Below are positions 8,087-17,121 of a stretch of DNA of 64,000 bases, piece by piece; within the stretch, counting starts at the first letter, position 1; each line of letters starts with the position of its first letter. Source of the stretch: an uncultured Lachnospiraceae bacterium (GTDB lineage Bacteria; Bacillota; Clostridia; Lachnospirales; Lachnospiraceae); the NCBI GenBank assembly GCA_945913255.1, contig CAMEDC010000003.1, forward strand, positions 1 to 64,000, given 5' to 3'. Under the pieces are notes generated by a model. It was not told where the DNA came from, did not search any database, and was given only the letters and a program-made list of their open reading frames with translations. The translations under genes were made by a program, and so were the position numbers.

Positions 8087-9382
8087 TTAAAATGCGCTGT
8101 CCAGAAGAGTGATTCCGTCAATCTGTACATCAAAGTAAGGAGCGGAACGGAAGTCTGCGCCGGACTCGTGGAAGTAACCGTCGATGACTACTTCATGGTC
8201 GCCTTCATAAGCAGCATCGGTGTCAACATCTGCCATATAGCTGTCTAACTGTGCGCCGCCTACTGTGAAGGTGGTAACATCAAATACATGTGTCTTTCCG
8301 GCAATCAGGTCAGCCTTAGCAGCTTCGATTGCTTCTGCGGTGCCTTCTGCTGCAGCAGTACCAAGGTCGGTCAGCTCAACAGAACCGGTCTCCAGAGAAC
8401 CGCACCAGTCGGTATCGATAGCAGTACCGTTTGCAATGCTGGTCAGAGCATATTCAAAGTAAGGTGCCCAGTTAATCTTGGAAGAAACAATAAAGGTGTT
8501 GGGACATGCGCTTGCGGTGCTTCCGTTATAAGAAACATCAGGCACACCTGCGGTTTCACATGCGGTAGGAGCACCCATGGAGTCTGCATGCTGGCTGATC
8601 AGGACACAGCCGTTGCCCATCAGCTTGTTTGCGGCTTCCTTCTCGGCAGTCTCATCGTACCAGGAACCTGTAAAGGTTACTTCCATGGTAGCGGTAGGAC
8701 AAACGGAACGTGCACCGAGGAAGAAAGAAGTATAACCGGAGATAACCTCTGCGTAAGTGAATGCACCGACGTATCCCATCTTTGCAGCATCTGCGGTGAT
8801 GGTACCGTCTGCAATCATTTCGTTGAGCTTCATGCCGGCAGCAACACCTGCAAGATAACGTCCGTCATAGATGGAAGCAAATGCGTTGTGATAGTTGTCC
8901 AGCTTCTCGGTATGAGCTTTGGTACCTGTTGCGTGGCTGAACTGAATTTCGGGATATTCTTTTGCTGCCTCAATCATGTAGTCCTCGTGACCAAAGCTGT
9001 CAGCGAAAATGAAATTGCAGCCCGCATCAGCAAGCTCACAAGCTGCTTCATAGCACTCCTGACCTTCGGGAATATTGGTCTTGATAACGTACTCAACACC
9101 AAGCTTCTCACATGCTTCCTTTGCTGCATTCAGGAAGTTAAGGTCATAAGTAGAGTTCTCATCGTGCAGGAAAATGAATCCAGCCTTTAATCCGGCTGTT
9201 TCAGCAGAATTTTCTGTTGCTGTCTCTGAAGAACTGCTTTCTGTGGTACTTTCTACAGATGACGAAGCATCGGCACTGGAAGCATCGGCACTGGAAGCAC
9301 CGGCGTCGGAAGAACCACATCCAACCAGGGTACTGACGGTTAAGGCAAGAACCGCAAGTAAACTTAGAACTTTCTTTTTCAT
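8087..9382 (-). CDS. bmpA: BMP-family nucleoside-binding lipoprotein of the ABC importer
   Basis: 431 residues. A lipoprotein signal peptide ends in the lipobox LVGC with Cys22. A linker of about 40 Ser/Ala/Glu residues follows and then a BMP (basic membrane protein, PnrA/TmpC-like) periplasmic-binding domain, beginning near LKAGFIFLHDENS. In Gram-positives it is lipid-anchored on the outer face of the membrane and hands substrate to the permeases. AGGAGG lies 9 bases before the start. It is first in the operon, with a strong promoter at 9491-9520 and a terminator-like hairpin in its leader. The ligand is probably a purine nucleoside, by family. Confidence 0.9.
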   Translation of the reverse strand: MKKKVLSLLAVLALTVSTLVGCGSSDAGASSADASSADASSSVESTTESSSSETATENSAETAGLKAGFIFLHDENSTYDLNFLNAAKEACEKLGVEYVIKTNIPEGQECYEAACELADAGCNFIFADSFGHEDYMIEAAKEYPEIQFSHATGTKAHTEKLDNYHNAFASIYDGRYLAGVAAGMKLNEMIADGTITADAAKMGYVGAFTYAEVISGYTSFFLGARSVCPTATMEVTFTGSWYDETAEKEAANKLMGNGCVLISQHADSMGAPTACETAGVPDVSYNGSTASACPNTFIVSSKINWAPYFEYALTSIANGTAIDTDWCGSLETGSVELTDLGTAAAEGTAEAIEAAKADLIAGKTHVFDVTTFTVGGAQLDSYMADVDTDAAYEGDHEVVIDGYFHESGADFRSAPYFDVQIDGITLLDSAF

Positions 9383-9434
9383 AATTTTTCCTCCTACTTT
9401 TATCCCGTTTTGGGTAACTAAGTGAAATGAACAT

Positions 9435-9467
9435 AAAAAGGGCAGTATGATATTTCCATACGACCCC
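9435..9467 (-). terminator. Terminator-like hairpin in the bmpA leader (possible attenuator)
   Basis: Minus-strand stem GGG..GTATG / CATAC..CCC, with a 2-nt internal loop on each side, followed by UUUUU. It lies about 25-55 bases after the predicted transcription start and upstream of the bmpA ribosome binding site. The stem is weak, so partial termination is more likely than a full stop. Confidence 0.5.
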
Positions 9468-9490
9468 GTTGTCTGTTCTCAACAATAGTC

Positions 9491-9520
9491 AGTATAATCA
9501 CCTGTAACGCTCCTTGTCAA
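9491..9520 (-). promoter_or_regulatory. Sigma-A-type promoter of the nucleoside importer operon
   Basis: Minus strand: -35 TTGACA (9520-9515), 18-bp spacer, -10 TATACT (9496-9491). Confidence 0.75.
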
Positions 9521-9546
9521 GAAAAGGTTACAGTTTTTATCAACTT

Positions 9547-10122
9547 TTATCGAAATAAAATTTCCCCGGTCTCTGCATTCATGCTTTCCACAATTGCCAG
9601 AGATTCCAGACGGATTCCTTTTGAACGGATTAAGTCGCCGCCTTTCTGGAATCCTTTTTCTACGGCAATGCCGATTCCCTCCACCGTTGCGCCGGCTTCG
9701 CTGACAATTTCCAAAAGTCCTTCCAGTGCGCACCCGTTGGCAAGAAAATCATCAATAATCAGGATATGATCTTCAGGGTTGAGAAACTTTTTTGAGACGA
9801 TTACATCGTAAACCTTTTTATGGGTAAAGGATTGAATTTTTGTGGAATATACTTCGCCGTCAATATTCAGTGACTGGGTCTTCTTGGCAAAAACAACCGG
9901 CACATGAAAATGCTGGGCGGCCACACAGGCGATACCGATGCCGGAAGCTTCCACTGTCAGAATTTTTGTAATCGGACAATCTGTAAACAGACGTGCCCAT
10001 TCTTTTCCCATTTCATTGAACAGGTCAATATCCATCTGGTGATTCAAAAAGGAATCTACCTTCAGCACATTTCCCGCTTTTACCGTACCATCCTTCCGGA
10101 TGCGATCTTCAAGTAATTTCAT
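9547..10122 (-). CDS. xpt: Xanthine phosphoribosyltransferase
   Basis: 191 residues. It transfers phosphoribose from PRPP to xanthine, giving XMP for purine salvage in the cytoplasm. The phosphoribosyltransferase loop [11 protein letters not shown] and the xanthine-type N-terminus [12 protein letters not shown] match Xpt of Bacillus and clostridia. I chose the ATG at 10122 because this N-terminus is conserved and a GAGGAG lies upstream; an in-frame ATG at 10149 would add nine residues. It has its own promoter at 10182-10211. Placed next to the nucleoside importer, it suggests a purine-scavenging locus, though I see no purine riboswitch. Confidence 0.93.
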   Translation of the reverse strand: MKLLEDRIRKDGTVKAGNVLKVDSFLNHQMDIDLFNEMGKEWARLFTDCPITKILTVEASGIGIACVAAQHFHVPVVFAKKTQSLNIDGEVYSTKIQSFTHKKVYDVIVSKKFLNPEDHILIIDDFLANGCALEGLLEIVSEAGATVEGIGIAVEKGFQKGGDLIRSKGIRLESLAIVESMNAETGEILFR

Positions 10123-10181
10123 TGCCGTATTGTCTCCTCTTTCGCTCATTTTCCCATTGCTTCAGCTATGGGGATATTCCT

Positions 10182-10211
10182 ATTATAAGTAGATTAAGGT
10201 TACTTTTTCAA
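10182..10211 (-). promoter_or_regulatory. Promoter of xpt
   Basis: Minus strand: -35 TTGAAA (10211-10206), 18-bp spacer, -10 TATAAT (10187-10182). Confidence 0.7.
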
Positions 10212-10230
10212 GAGGTTTCTGTACCTGAAT

Positions 10231-11205
10231 TTACAGGACCGACAGAATCAGAATTTCCACGCTCATCATGTCGTTCATCCGGCCGCTCTTTACAGCCTCT
10301 TCTGCCTCAACGCACCTTTTTATGGCGTTGCGCAGGGCGGATGTTTTGAACCGCGAAGCCTGATTTAAATATTTCCCGGCGATAAAGGGGGGAACACCCA
10401 GTTTGGAGCCGATGGTGCGGTTGTCGTACCCCTTTGATTTTAATTCTTTTGCCTGCAGAAGCATATTACACTGCCTTGCAATCAGAAACAGAATACGCAT
10501 GGGAGGCTCTTTCAGGGCGAGCAGATCATAATAGAGTTCCAGAGCCTTTTTCTGCTGCTTGTCCGCAATGGCATTAATCATATCAAAAATGTGGTTGCTG
10601 ATGCGGGTGGTGCAGATGGCTTCCACATCTTCCTCCGTGATAATATCTCTGTCCATGCAATAACAGATCAGTTTTTCCAGCTCTGATTGAATGTTTTCCA
10701 TATCGGTGCCGGTTTTGGAGAGCAGAAGCTGTACCGTGTTTTCGGTAATCTTTTTCTCCTCCTTTGCCAGCACACCCGCAATCCAGCGCTTCAGGGTGCT
10801 TTCGTCCTGCACGGTGAATTCTGCGGCATAGCCCTTTGCGGTAACTGCTTTGTAGAGTTTGCTGCGTTTGTCAACCTCGCTTTCCGTAAAGACGAAAAAT
10901 GTGGTCTCGTTGGGAGAGGAAAGATATTCTGCCATTTTTTCACCGCCGGACTTAAAAAGACCACTGTCAGTGATGAAAATAACGCGGCGTTCTGCAAGAA
11001 AAGGCAGTGTTTCCGCAAGATCAATCACTTCGCCCACGGAGAAATCCTTTCCCTCGTAAAAGTGGGTATTCATGGTATCGCCTTCCTGACAGAGTGCCTT
11101 TTGCAGGCGTTCCCGATACTGTCTGCGCAGATAGCGTTCTTCCCCGTAGAGCAGATATATCTGTTTGAAGTTTCCGCTTTTTATGTCTTCGTTGAGCTGT
11201 TTCAT
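10231..11205 (-). CDS. holA: DNA polymerase III delta subunit
   Basis: 324 residues. Delta opens the beta sliding clamp within the clamp-loader complex. The N-terminal part (MKQLNEDIKSGNFKQIYLLYGEERYL) has the YLLYG-E motif, the degenerate P-loop region of holA proteins, and the C-terminal helical domain includes ARQCNMLLQAKELKSKG. The start at 11205 is preceded by AGAGGAAAA. An upstream in-frame ATG (11262) would run into the divergent promoter region and is disfavoured. Confidence 0.9.
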   Translation of the reverse strand: MKQLNEDIKSGNFKQIYLLYGEERYLRRQYRERLQKALCQEGDTMNTHFYEGKDFSVGEVIDLAETLPFLAERRVIFITDSGLFKSGGEKMAEYLSSPNETTFFVFTESEVDKRSKLYKAVTAKGYAAEFTVQDESTLKRWIAGVLAKEEKKITENTVQLLLSKTGTDMENIQSELEKLICYCMDRDIITEEDVEAICTTRISNHIFDMINAIADKQQKKALELYYDLLALKEPPMRILFLIARQCNMLLQAKELKSKGYDNRTIGSKLGVPPFIAGKYLNQASRFKTSALRNAIKRCVEAEEAVKSGRMNDMMSVEILILSVL

Positions 11206-11293
11206 GTCTGTTTTCCTCTTTGTTGATAAAATTATTTTGCCTTTGTTTCGGCGGATTGTCAAGGTGTGGGTTCCAAAGAAAGAGCCGCCGTGC

Positions 11294-11299
11294 TATAAT
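11294..11299 (+). promoter_or_regulatory. Extended -10 promoter of the enzyme I gene
   Basis: TGCTATAAT gives an extended -10 (TG-n-TATAAT). The -35 at the proper distance is weak (TTCCAA, 11271-11276). Confidence 0.55.
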
Positions 11300-11366
11300 G
11301 TACGCGAGCCTAAAACTACGCGACGCCGAAGGCGGCATTTGCATTTTGACGGAAAGGTGTCATTCT

Positions 11367-12986
11367 ATGGTTATACTGCAGGGAAAAAGTGTATTTCGTG
11401 ATATTTGCATGGGACGACTGTTTTTCTATGCCGGAAACGGCAGGGAAGTGGTGCGCCGTCCTGTGGAAAACCATAAGGAGGAACTTTTGCGTTTTGACAG
11501 CGCGCGCGCGGAGGCGGGAGAACAGCTGGAGAGACTTTACGAGGAAAGCAGGAAGACGGTTGGGGAAGCCAATGCCGTCATTTTTCAGATTCAGAAGATG
11601 CTGCTGGAGGACGAGAAATATGTTTCTTCTGTGCGTCAAATGATTGAACAGCTTCATATGAATGTGGAATATGCCGTTCGGGTGACGGGAGACAATACAG
11701 CACAGATGCTCGGTTCTGTGGAAGATACTTATGTCAGGGAACGTGCGCAGGATGTGCTGGATATTACAAACAGGATTCTGGATGCCCTGAACGGGAAAAG
11801 GGGTAGTAAAAAATTCCCGGAGGAACCGTTTATTCTGATGGCAGAGGATTTACTGCCCAGCGAGACCGTACAGCTGGATCGTGAGAAGGTGCTGGGATTT
11901 GCTTTGAGCAGAGGAAGCATCCATTCCCATACGGCAATTCTTGCCCGCAGTATGGGAGTACCGGCAGTGATAGAACTTGGTGAGGACCTTACAGAGTGGT
12001 ATGATGGGAAAGAAGCTGTGATTGACGGCTTTTCAGGTACGCTTATCATAGAACCGGATGAAGCAGCCAGGAAGCTGCTTGAACACAAAAAGGAAGAGTC
12101 CGACCGTACAAAAATACTGTTGAAGCAGCTGAAGGGAAAGGCAGATGTCACCCGGAGCGGACAGAAGATGAAGGTTTATGCAAATGCGGGAAATTTGTCC
12201 GACGTGGAGCAGGCAGCTGCAAATGATGCGGGGGGAATCGGCCTGTTCCGCAGCGAAATGCTCTATCTGGAAAGGAGCAGTGAACCGGACGAGGAACTGC
12301 TTACAGATACTTATCGAAAAGTGCTGGAGTGCATGGAGGGGAAAGAGGTTATCATCCGGACATTTGATATCGGCGCCGATAAACGGGTTGGCTGGCTTGG
12401 ACTGGAAAAGGAGGAAAACCCTGCTCTGGGACTTCGGGCAGTCAGACTGGGGCTGACGCGCCCCGAGCTTTTTCGCACACAGCTCAGAGCATTGTACCGG
12501 GCGGGCAGGTACGGAAAGCTTGCCATTATGTATCCCATGATTACCTCTGTTGAAGAACTGAAAAGACTGAAAAAGCTGGAGGAGGAGGCAAAGGCGGAAC
12601 TGAAGAGAGAGGGAATTCCCTTTGCAGAGAATATTCCCGTGGGGATTATGATTGAGACTCCTGCCGCAGCGATTCTCAGTGAAGAACTGGCAAAAGAAGT
12701 GGATTTTTTCAGCGTGGGAACCAATGACCTGACTCAGTATACGCTTGCACTGGACAGACAGAATGAAAAACTGGAACAGTTCGATGACCCGGAGCACAAG
12801 GCGGTGCTCAGACTGATTGAAATGACGGCGGACAATGCCCACAAGGCAGGTATCCCAATCGGTATCTGCGGGGAAATGGCGGCGGACAGGGAACTGACGG
12901 CTGGATTTTTACGGATGGGCATTGATGAACTCAGTGTCCCGCCGGGAATGATCCTGGAAATCCGACAGAAAATCAGAGAATTATAG
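11367..12986 (+). CDS. ptsI: PTS enzyme I (phosphoenolpyruvate-protein phosphotransferase), short form
   Basis: 539 residues. Enzyme I takes phosphate from phosphoenolpyruvate onto a His and passes it to HPr for sugar uptake. The phospho-His region SRGSIHSHTAILARSMGVPA gives His188. The C-terminal TIM barrel has GGIGLFRSEMLYL, FDIGADKR, FFSVGTNDLTQY and the catalytic Cys in GICGEMAAD. It is about 30 residues shorter than typical enzyme I, and no ptsH adjoins it, so it could serve a regulatory PTS or be the general enzyme of a genome with scattered pts genes. The start at 11367 has GGAAAGG upstream; a longer frame reaches 11220 but crosses the promoter. Confidence 0.88.
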   Translation: MVILQGKSVFRDICMGRLFFYAGNGREVVRRPVENHKEELLRFDSARAEAGEQLERLYEESRKTVGEANAVIFQIQKMLLEDEKYVSSVRQMIEQLHMNVEYAVRVTGDNTAQMLGSVEDTYVRERAQDVLDITNRILDALNGKRGSKKFPEEPFILMAEDLLPSETVQLDREKVLGFALSRGSIHSHTAILARSMGVPAVIELGEDLTEWYDGKEAVIDGFSGTLIIEPDEAARKLLEHKKEESDRTKILLKQLKGKADVTRSGQKMKVYANAGNLSDVEQAAANDAGGIGLFRSEMLYLERSSEPDEELLTDTYRKVLECMEGKEVIIRTFDIGADKRVGWLGLEKEENPALGLRAVRLGLTRPELFRTQLRALYRAGRYGKLAIMYPMITSVEELKRLKKLEEEAKAELKREGIPFAENIPVGIMIETPAAAILSEELAKEVDFFSVGTNDLTQYTLALDRQNEKLEQFDDPEHKAVLRLIEMTADNAHKAGIPIGICGEMAADRELTAGFLRMGIDELSVPPGMILEIRQKIREL

Positions 12987-13011
12987 GTTGTTTTACGGAA
13001 AAAGAAAGAAG

Positions 13012-13044
13012 TGCGCAGAGTGGTGAGGCTTTGCGCATTTTTTT
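13012..13044 (+). terminator. Intrinsic terminator after the enzyme I gene
   Basis: 9-bp stem TGCGCAGAG/CTTTGCGCA (one G-U), 8-nt loop, then seven T residues. Confidence 0.85.
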
Positions 13045-13196
13045 GGCGTAAGAACGGGAAATGCGCGATGGGTTGGAGTTGCTGTAGCAAACATTTCTCT
13101 TTTATAATGAGAAAGTATTATTTTAGACATTATGCAACGCAAGTGCCGGTGTTTGGACGGCAATTCGCTGCAAAATTTGGGTATGGAGGTAGTTTT

Positions 13197-13718
13197 ATGG
13201 AACAGCTGAACATTCAGACCGCAAAAGATAATGAAAAAATATACAAGATTCTCGGAGATTTGATGAACGGAGACAAAGAATTTCAGATTATGATTACAGT
13301 GCCTTCCCAAAAGGACAAGGATAAAGGAATCGTTATGGCAGAAAACAAAAAAACGGAAAAAGTACAGAGGAATCTGGAACAGGATGTGACGGATATGATA
13401 CATGAAATCGGAGTTCCGGCACATATCAAGGGTTATCAATATCTCAGAGAGGCAATCATGATGTCAGTGGAAGACCCCGGCATGATCAGCTCCATTACAA
13501 AGATTCTGTATCCAACGATTGCAAAACGGTTTCAGACTACCCCAAGTCGCGTGGAGCGTGCCATACGGCATGCCATTGAAGTGGCATGGAGCAGAGGACG
13601 TATGGAGACACTGGATGCCATGTTCGGCTATACGATTGACACCGGAAAGGGCAAGCCGACGAATTCGGAATTTATTGCTCTGATTGCGGACAGAATCAGA
13701 TTGTCTTATCGTGAATAA
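13197..13718 (+). CDS. Spo0A-type DNA-binding protein lacking a receiver domain
   Basis: 173 residues. Residues 59-173 are a full Spo0A C-terminal effector domain: [17 protein letters not shown], recognition-helix region [18 protein letters not shown] (115-132) and the ending [17 protein letters not shown], all very close to Spo0A. The N-terminus (1-58) is short and charged ([19 protein letters not shown]) and has no response-regulator receiver or phospho-Asp. The ATG at 13197 has GGAGG at 13184-13188, so the short form is the natural product and not a truncation by a start error. The domain should bind 0A-box DNA, possibly without phosphorylation control. Its targets are unknown; it lies directly upstream of glgA. 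Confidence 0.87.
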   Translation: MEQLNIQTAKDNEKIYKILGDLMNGDKEFQIMITVPSQKDKDKGIVMAENKKTEKVQRNLEQDVTDMIHEIGVPAHIKGYQYLREAIMMSVEDPGMISSITKILYPTIAKRFQTTPSRVERAIRHAIEVAWSRGRMETLDAMFGYTIDTGKGKPTNSEFIALIADRIRLSYRE

Positions 13719-13813
13719 GGCGATAAAGTGATAAAAGAAGTACTTTCCACGAACCGGATATTGTTGTATAATCAAGATAGCTTTTGACAAAGACAATGGT
13801 TGGAGGTTTGCCA

Positions 13814-15259
13814 ATGAAAAACATTTTATTTGCGGCATCGGAGGGAGTACCTTTTATCAAAACCGGCGGACTTGCGGATGTTGTGGGTTCCTTACCGAAA
13901 TGCATCGACAAGCAGTATTTTGATGTCAGAGTTATCATTCCGAAATATGCCTGTATGAAGCAGGAAATGAAAGACAGGATGCAGTATGTGACCCATTTTT
14001 ACATGGATTATGACTGGAAACGGGAATATGTGGGTGTACTGGAGGCGGAAGCCGATGGAGTACATTATTATTTCATAGACAACGAATATTATTTTACCGG
14101 TTCCAAGCCGTACAGTGACGACCCCAAATGGGAGATTGAACGCTATGCGTTTTTCTGCAAAGCGGTGCTTTCTGCGCTTCCTGCAATTGGTTTCCGTCCC
14201 GACATTATACATTGTCATGACTGGCAGACGGGTTTGATTCCGGTCTATCTGAAGGAGAGATTTCTGGACAGTGATTTCTTCCGCGGAATTAAGTCCGTTA
14301 TTACGATTCATAATCTGAAATTCCAGGGTAAGTGGGATATCAAGACAGTCAAGGGAATTACGGGACTGTCCGACTACTTTTTCACCTCCGATAAGCTGGA
14401 GGCTTACAAGGACGCAAACCTTTTAAAGGGCGGTATTGTTTATGCAGATGCCGTGACTACGGTCAGCAACACTTATGCGGAGGAAATCAAGACACCGTTT
14501 TACGGCGAAGGGCTGGACGGCCTGCTTCGTGCCAGAAGCGGCGACCTGAGAGGTATTGTCAATGGAATTGACTATACGGATTTCAATCCGGAGACGGATA
14601 AGCATATTGTGAACCCTTATAATGCAGTGAATTTCCGCAAGGAGAAGGTGAAGAACAAGAAGGCACTGCAGAAGGAACTGGGACTGCGTCAGGACGAGCG
14701 GAAGATGATGATAGGTATTGTTTCCAGACTGACGGATCAGAAAGGTCTGGATTTGATTGCGTATGTCATGGATGAGCTTTGTCAGGATGATATCCAGCTT
14801 GTGGTACTGGGTACCGGTGAGGAGCGATATGAGAACATGTTCCGCCATTTCGACTGGAAATACGGGGACAAGGTTTCGGCAAACATCTACTATTCGGATG
14901 CTCTGTCCCACAAGATTTATGCATCCTGTGATGCTTTTCTGATGCCGTCCCTGTTTGAACCCTGCGGTTTAAGCCAGCTGATGGCACTGCGGTACGGCAC
15001 GATTCCCATTGTACGTGAGACAGGCGGATTAAAGGATACGGTACAGCCCTACAATGAATATGAAAGCACAGGAACAGGTTTCAGCTTTAAAAATTATAAT
15101 GCGCATGAAATGCTGAATACTATCCGCTATGCCGAGCATATTTATTATGATAAGAAACGCGAGTGGAACAAACTGATAGACCGGGCAATGGCAGCAGACT
15201 TCTCATGGAATGTTTCTGCAGGAAAGTATCAGGAAATGTATGACTGGCTGATTGGATAA
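13814..15259 (+). CDS. glgA: Glycogen synthase (ADP-glucose type)
   Basis: 481 residues, normal for bacterial GlgA. It extends alpha-1,4-glucan from ADP-glucose. The N-terminal KTGGLADVVGSLP motif (ADP-glucose binding, from residue 16), HCHDWQTGLIP and the C-terminal PSLFEPCGLSQLMALRYG of GT5 enzymes are all present. The ATG at 13814 has GGAGG eight bases upstream and a TATAAT at 13767-13772. No other glg genes are adjacent. The next gene starts 8 bases after its stop. Confidence 0.95.
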   Translation: MKNILFAASEGVPFIKTGGLADVVGSLPKCIDKQYFDVRVIIPKYACMKQEMKDRMQYVTHFYMDYDWKREYVGVLEAEADGVHYYFIDNEYYFTGSKPYSDDPKWEIERYAFFCKAVLSALPAIGFRPDIIHCHDWQTGLIPVYLKERFLDSDFFRGIKSVITIHNLKFQGKWDIKTVKGITGLSDYFFTSDKLEAYKDANLLKGGIVYADAVTTVSNTYAEEIKTPFYGEGLDGLLRARSGDLRGIVNGIDYTDFNPETDKHIVNPYNAVNFRKEKVKNKKALQKELGLRQDERKMMIGIVSRLTDQKGLDLIAYVMDELCQDDIQLVVLGTGEERYENMFRHFDWKYGDKVSANIYYSDALSHKIYASCDAFLMPSLFEPCGLSQLMALRYGTIPIVRETGGLKDTVQPYNEYESTGTGFSFKNYNAHEMLNTIRYAEHIYYDKKREWNKLIDRAMAADFSWNVSAGKYQEMYDWLIG

Positions 15260-15267
15260 AAATCTGT

Positions 15268-16926
15268 ATGGGAAGCGAGAACAAAAAGAACAACTTCATC
15301 ATGCAGGCGGGCATTCTGGCGGCAGCCGGGATTATCAGCAGAATCATTGGGCTCCTTTACAGGAGCCCTTTGCATCGTGTCATCGGAGATCTCGGACTGG
15401 GGTATTATCAGTCTGCCTATAATTATTACACCATTATTCTGCTGATTTCATCCTACAGCATCCCGGCAGCAATTTCTAAAGTTATTGCGCAGAAACTGGC
15501 GGTAAAAGAGTACCGAAATGCGCACAGATTGTTCCGGTGTGCGCTTGCCTATGTGCTGGTGGTGGGCGGTGTTGCAAGTCTTTTTCTGTTCTTTGGGGCA
15601 GGACTTTTTGTATCCGAGGAAGCGGTTCCGGTTCTGAGAGTATTTGCACCGACCATTTTTGTCTATGGCATTTTGGGAGTTTTAAGAGGGTATTTTCAGG
15701 CGCACAAGAGCATGGCGCAGACTTCGGTTTCCCAGATACTGGAGCAGATTGCCAATGCGGTTGTCAGCGTGGGCGCAGCCTATCTGCTGATTCAAAGTGC
15801 TTTCGGAAGCCTGGAAGTGCCGGCGGATGAGGCGGCTCAGGTGGAGCGTGCTACGCGAGGTGCCATCGGAAGCGCCATGGGTACGGGAGCCGGTGTATTG
15901 ATTGCCCTCTTGTTTATGCTGGGTATCTATGGGCTGAATCGGGGAATCATTCAGAGAAGAATTCGGCGTGACAGGCATCAGGAGATAGATTCGTATGGAA
16001 CGCTTCTGAAAATGATTACCATGGTGGTAACTCCGTTTATTCTGAGCACGGCAGTTTACAATCTCTGCAGTACGGTCAACAACAGTATTTATACGAAACT
16101 CTTTCCGGAGTGGAAAAACCTTGACACGGTTGCTATTTATGCACGCTGGGGTGTTTTTTCCGGCCAGGCACTTACGATTTCCAATATTCCCATTGCTTTT
16201 GCCTCTGCCATGGCGGCCGCTATGATTCCGACAGTGGCGCAGCATGTGGCGGCGAGGGATATCGAAGGAGCAAAGGAAAAAATCGGAGTGGCCATTAAGA
16301 CAACCATGATTATTTCCATTCCCTGTGCAGTAGGGTTGTTTGTTCTTGCAAGACCTGTGACGGGGCTGCTGTTTTCCAATACTGCCGAGGCTGAGGATCT
16401 GGCGACAAAGCTATTGATGACGCTGGCGCTGTCTGTTATTTTTTATGCATTGTCTACTTTGAACAATCAGATTTTGCAAGGGCTTGGCAAACTGAATGTA
16501 CCCATTATCAATGCGGGAATTGCCCTGGTGGTACAGACTGTGGCAGCAGTTTTACTGCTTCTCTTTACCGACCTTGATTTATATGCCATTGCTATCGCAA
16601 ATACATTGTATTCCGGTTTGATTTGTGTGCTGAACCAGGCAGCCGTGCGGCGTGCTGTCGGTTACCGGCAGGAGATTACGAAAACATTTGTGATTCCGTT
16701 TCTGGCATCGGCTTTTATGGGAGCCATCGCATGGGCAGTTTATGAAGGGCTGCTCCTGTTGACTGCCTCTCCGACCATTTCGGTGATTCCGGCAATCATA
16801 GTGGGTGCCATGGTTTATTTTGTACTGCTGATTCTTTTCAGAGGTGTGTCGGAGACAGAATTAAAAGGGTTTCCGAAGGGGCACCTTCTGGTGAAAGCGG
16901 CGAAGAAGTGCCGTCTGATGCGCTAG
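15268..16926 (+). CDS. SpoVB/MurJ-like polysaccharide or lipid flippase
   Basis: 552 residues with about 14 transmembrane helices, of the MOP superfamily, SpoVB/YtgP branch (opening QAGILAAAGIISRIIGLLYR; later LEQIANAVVSVGAAY). Family members flip lipid-linked cell-wall or polysaccharide precursors; SpoVB acts in spore cortex formation. The ribosome binding site is weak (GGAT about ten bases before the ATG), and the gene begins 8 bases after glgA, so it is probably coupled to it. Sporulation versus general wall role cannot be settled from sequence. Confidence 0.85.
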   Translation: MGSENKKNNFIMQAGILAAAGIISRIIGLLYRSPLHRVIGDLGLGYYQSAYNYYTIILLISSYSIPAAISKVIAQKLAVKEYRNAHRLFRCALAYVLVVGGVASLFLFFGAGLFVSEEAVPVLRVFAPTIFVYGILGVLRGYFQAHKSMAQTSVSQILEQIANAVVSVGAAYLLIQSAFGSLEVPADEAAQVERATRGAIGSAMGTGAGVLIALLFMLGIYGLNRGIIQRRIRRDRHQEIDSYGTLLKMITMVVTPFILSTAVYNLCSTVNNSIYTKLFPEWKNLDTVAIYARWGVFSGQALTISNIPIAFASAMAAAMIPTVAQHVAARDIEGAKEKIGVAIKTTMIISIPCAVGLFVLARPVTGLLFSNTAEAEDLATKLLMTLALSVIFYALSTLNNQILQGLGKLNVPIINAGIALVVQTVAAVLLLLFTDLDLYAIAIANTLYSGLICVLNQAAVRRAVGYRQEITKTFVIPFLASAFMGAIAWAVYEGLLLLTASPTISVIPAIIVGAMVYFVLLILFRGVSETELKGFPKGHLLVKAAKKCRLMR

Positions 16927-16976
16927 CGCGAGAATTTGAAGAAAAAAGTTTGAGGTGGAGCATGGTAAGCTTGTTT

Positions 16977-17121
16977 TGCTACAATAAGAGAAATTGTGGC
17001 GAAAGGAGAAAACCGAAAATGACTGCACCCGTTCATTTTGCATAGCAGAAGCTATTGCAAATAAACTTAAAAAAGTATGTGATAGCTTCTGCATTTCCGG
17101 AAAATGACTGGGAGATGCAAA
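16977..17121 (+). promoter_or_regulatory. Leader with competing hairpins that mask the DUF1062 ribosome binding site
   Basis: An extended -10 (TGCTACAAT, 16977-16985) precedes an eight-codon ORF. Three hairpins follow. H1 (17038-17058, TGCATAGC/GCTATTGCA, one bulge, AGAA loop) includes the ORF stop. H2 is 11 bp perfect: 17045-17055 with 17082-17092. H3 is 9 bp with one G-U: 17090-17098 with 17111-17119, burying GGAG of the next gene's ribosome binding site. H1 and H2 exclude each other, and H2 and H3 overlap by three bases. The layout is that of a translational attenuator. Confidence 0.6.
17019..17045 (+). CDS. Eight-codon leader ORF upstream of the DUF1062 gene
   Basis: It reads MTAPVHFA, then TAG. 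AAAGGAG at 17002-17008 is a good ribosome binding site ten bases upstream. The stop codon lies at the base of the hairpins. It was found by reading, and expression is unproven. Confidence 0.5.
   Translation: MTAPVHFA

Noticed and set aside
8288..9190. 300-codon plus-strand open frame opposite bmpA
   Set aside because: It is the antisense shadow of a well-supported lipoprotein gene; no ribosome binding site or family pattern.
10123..10230. Purine riboswitch upstream of xpt
   Set aside because: I looked for the conserved aptamer loops and found none; only a promoter is present.
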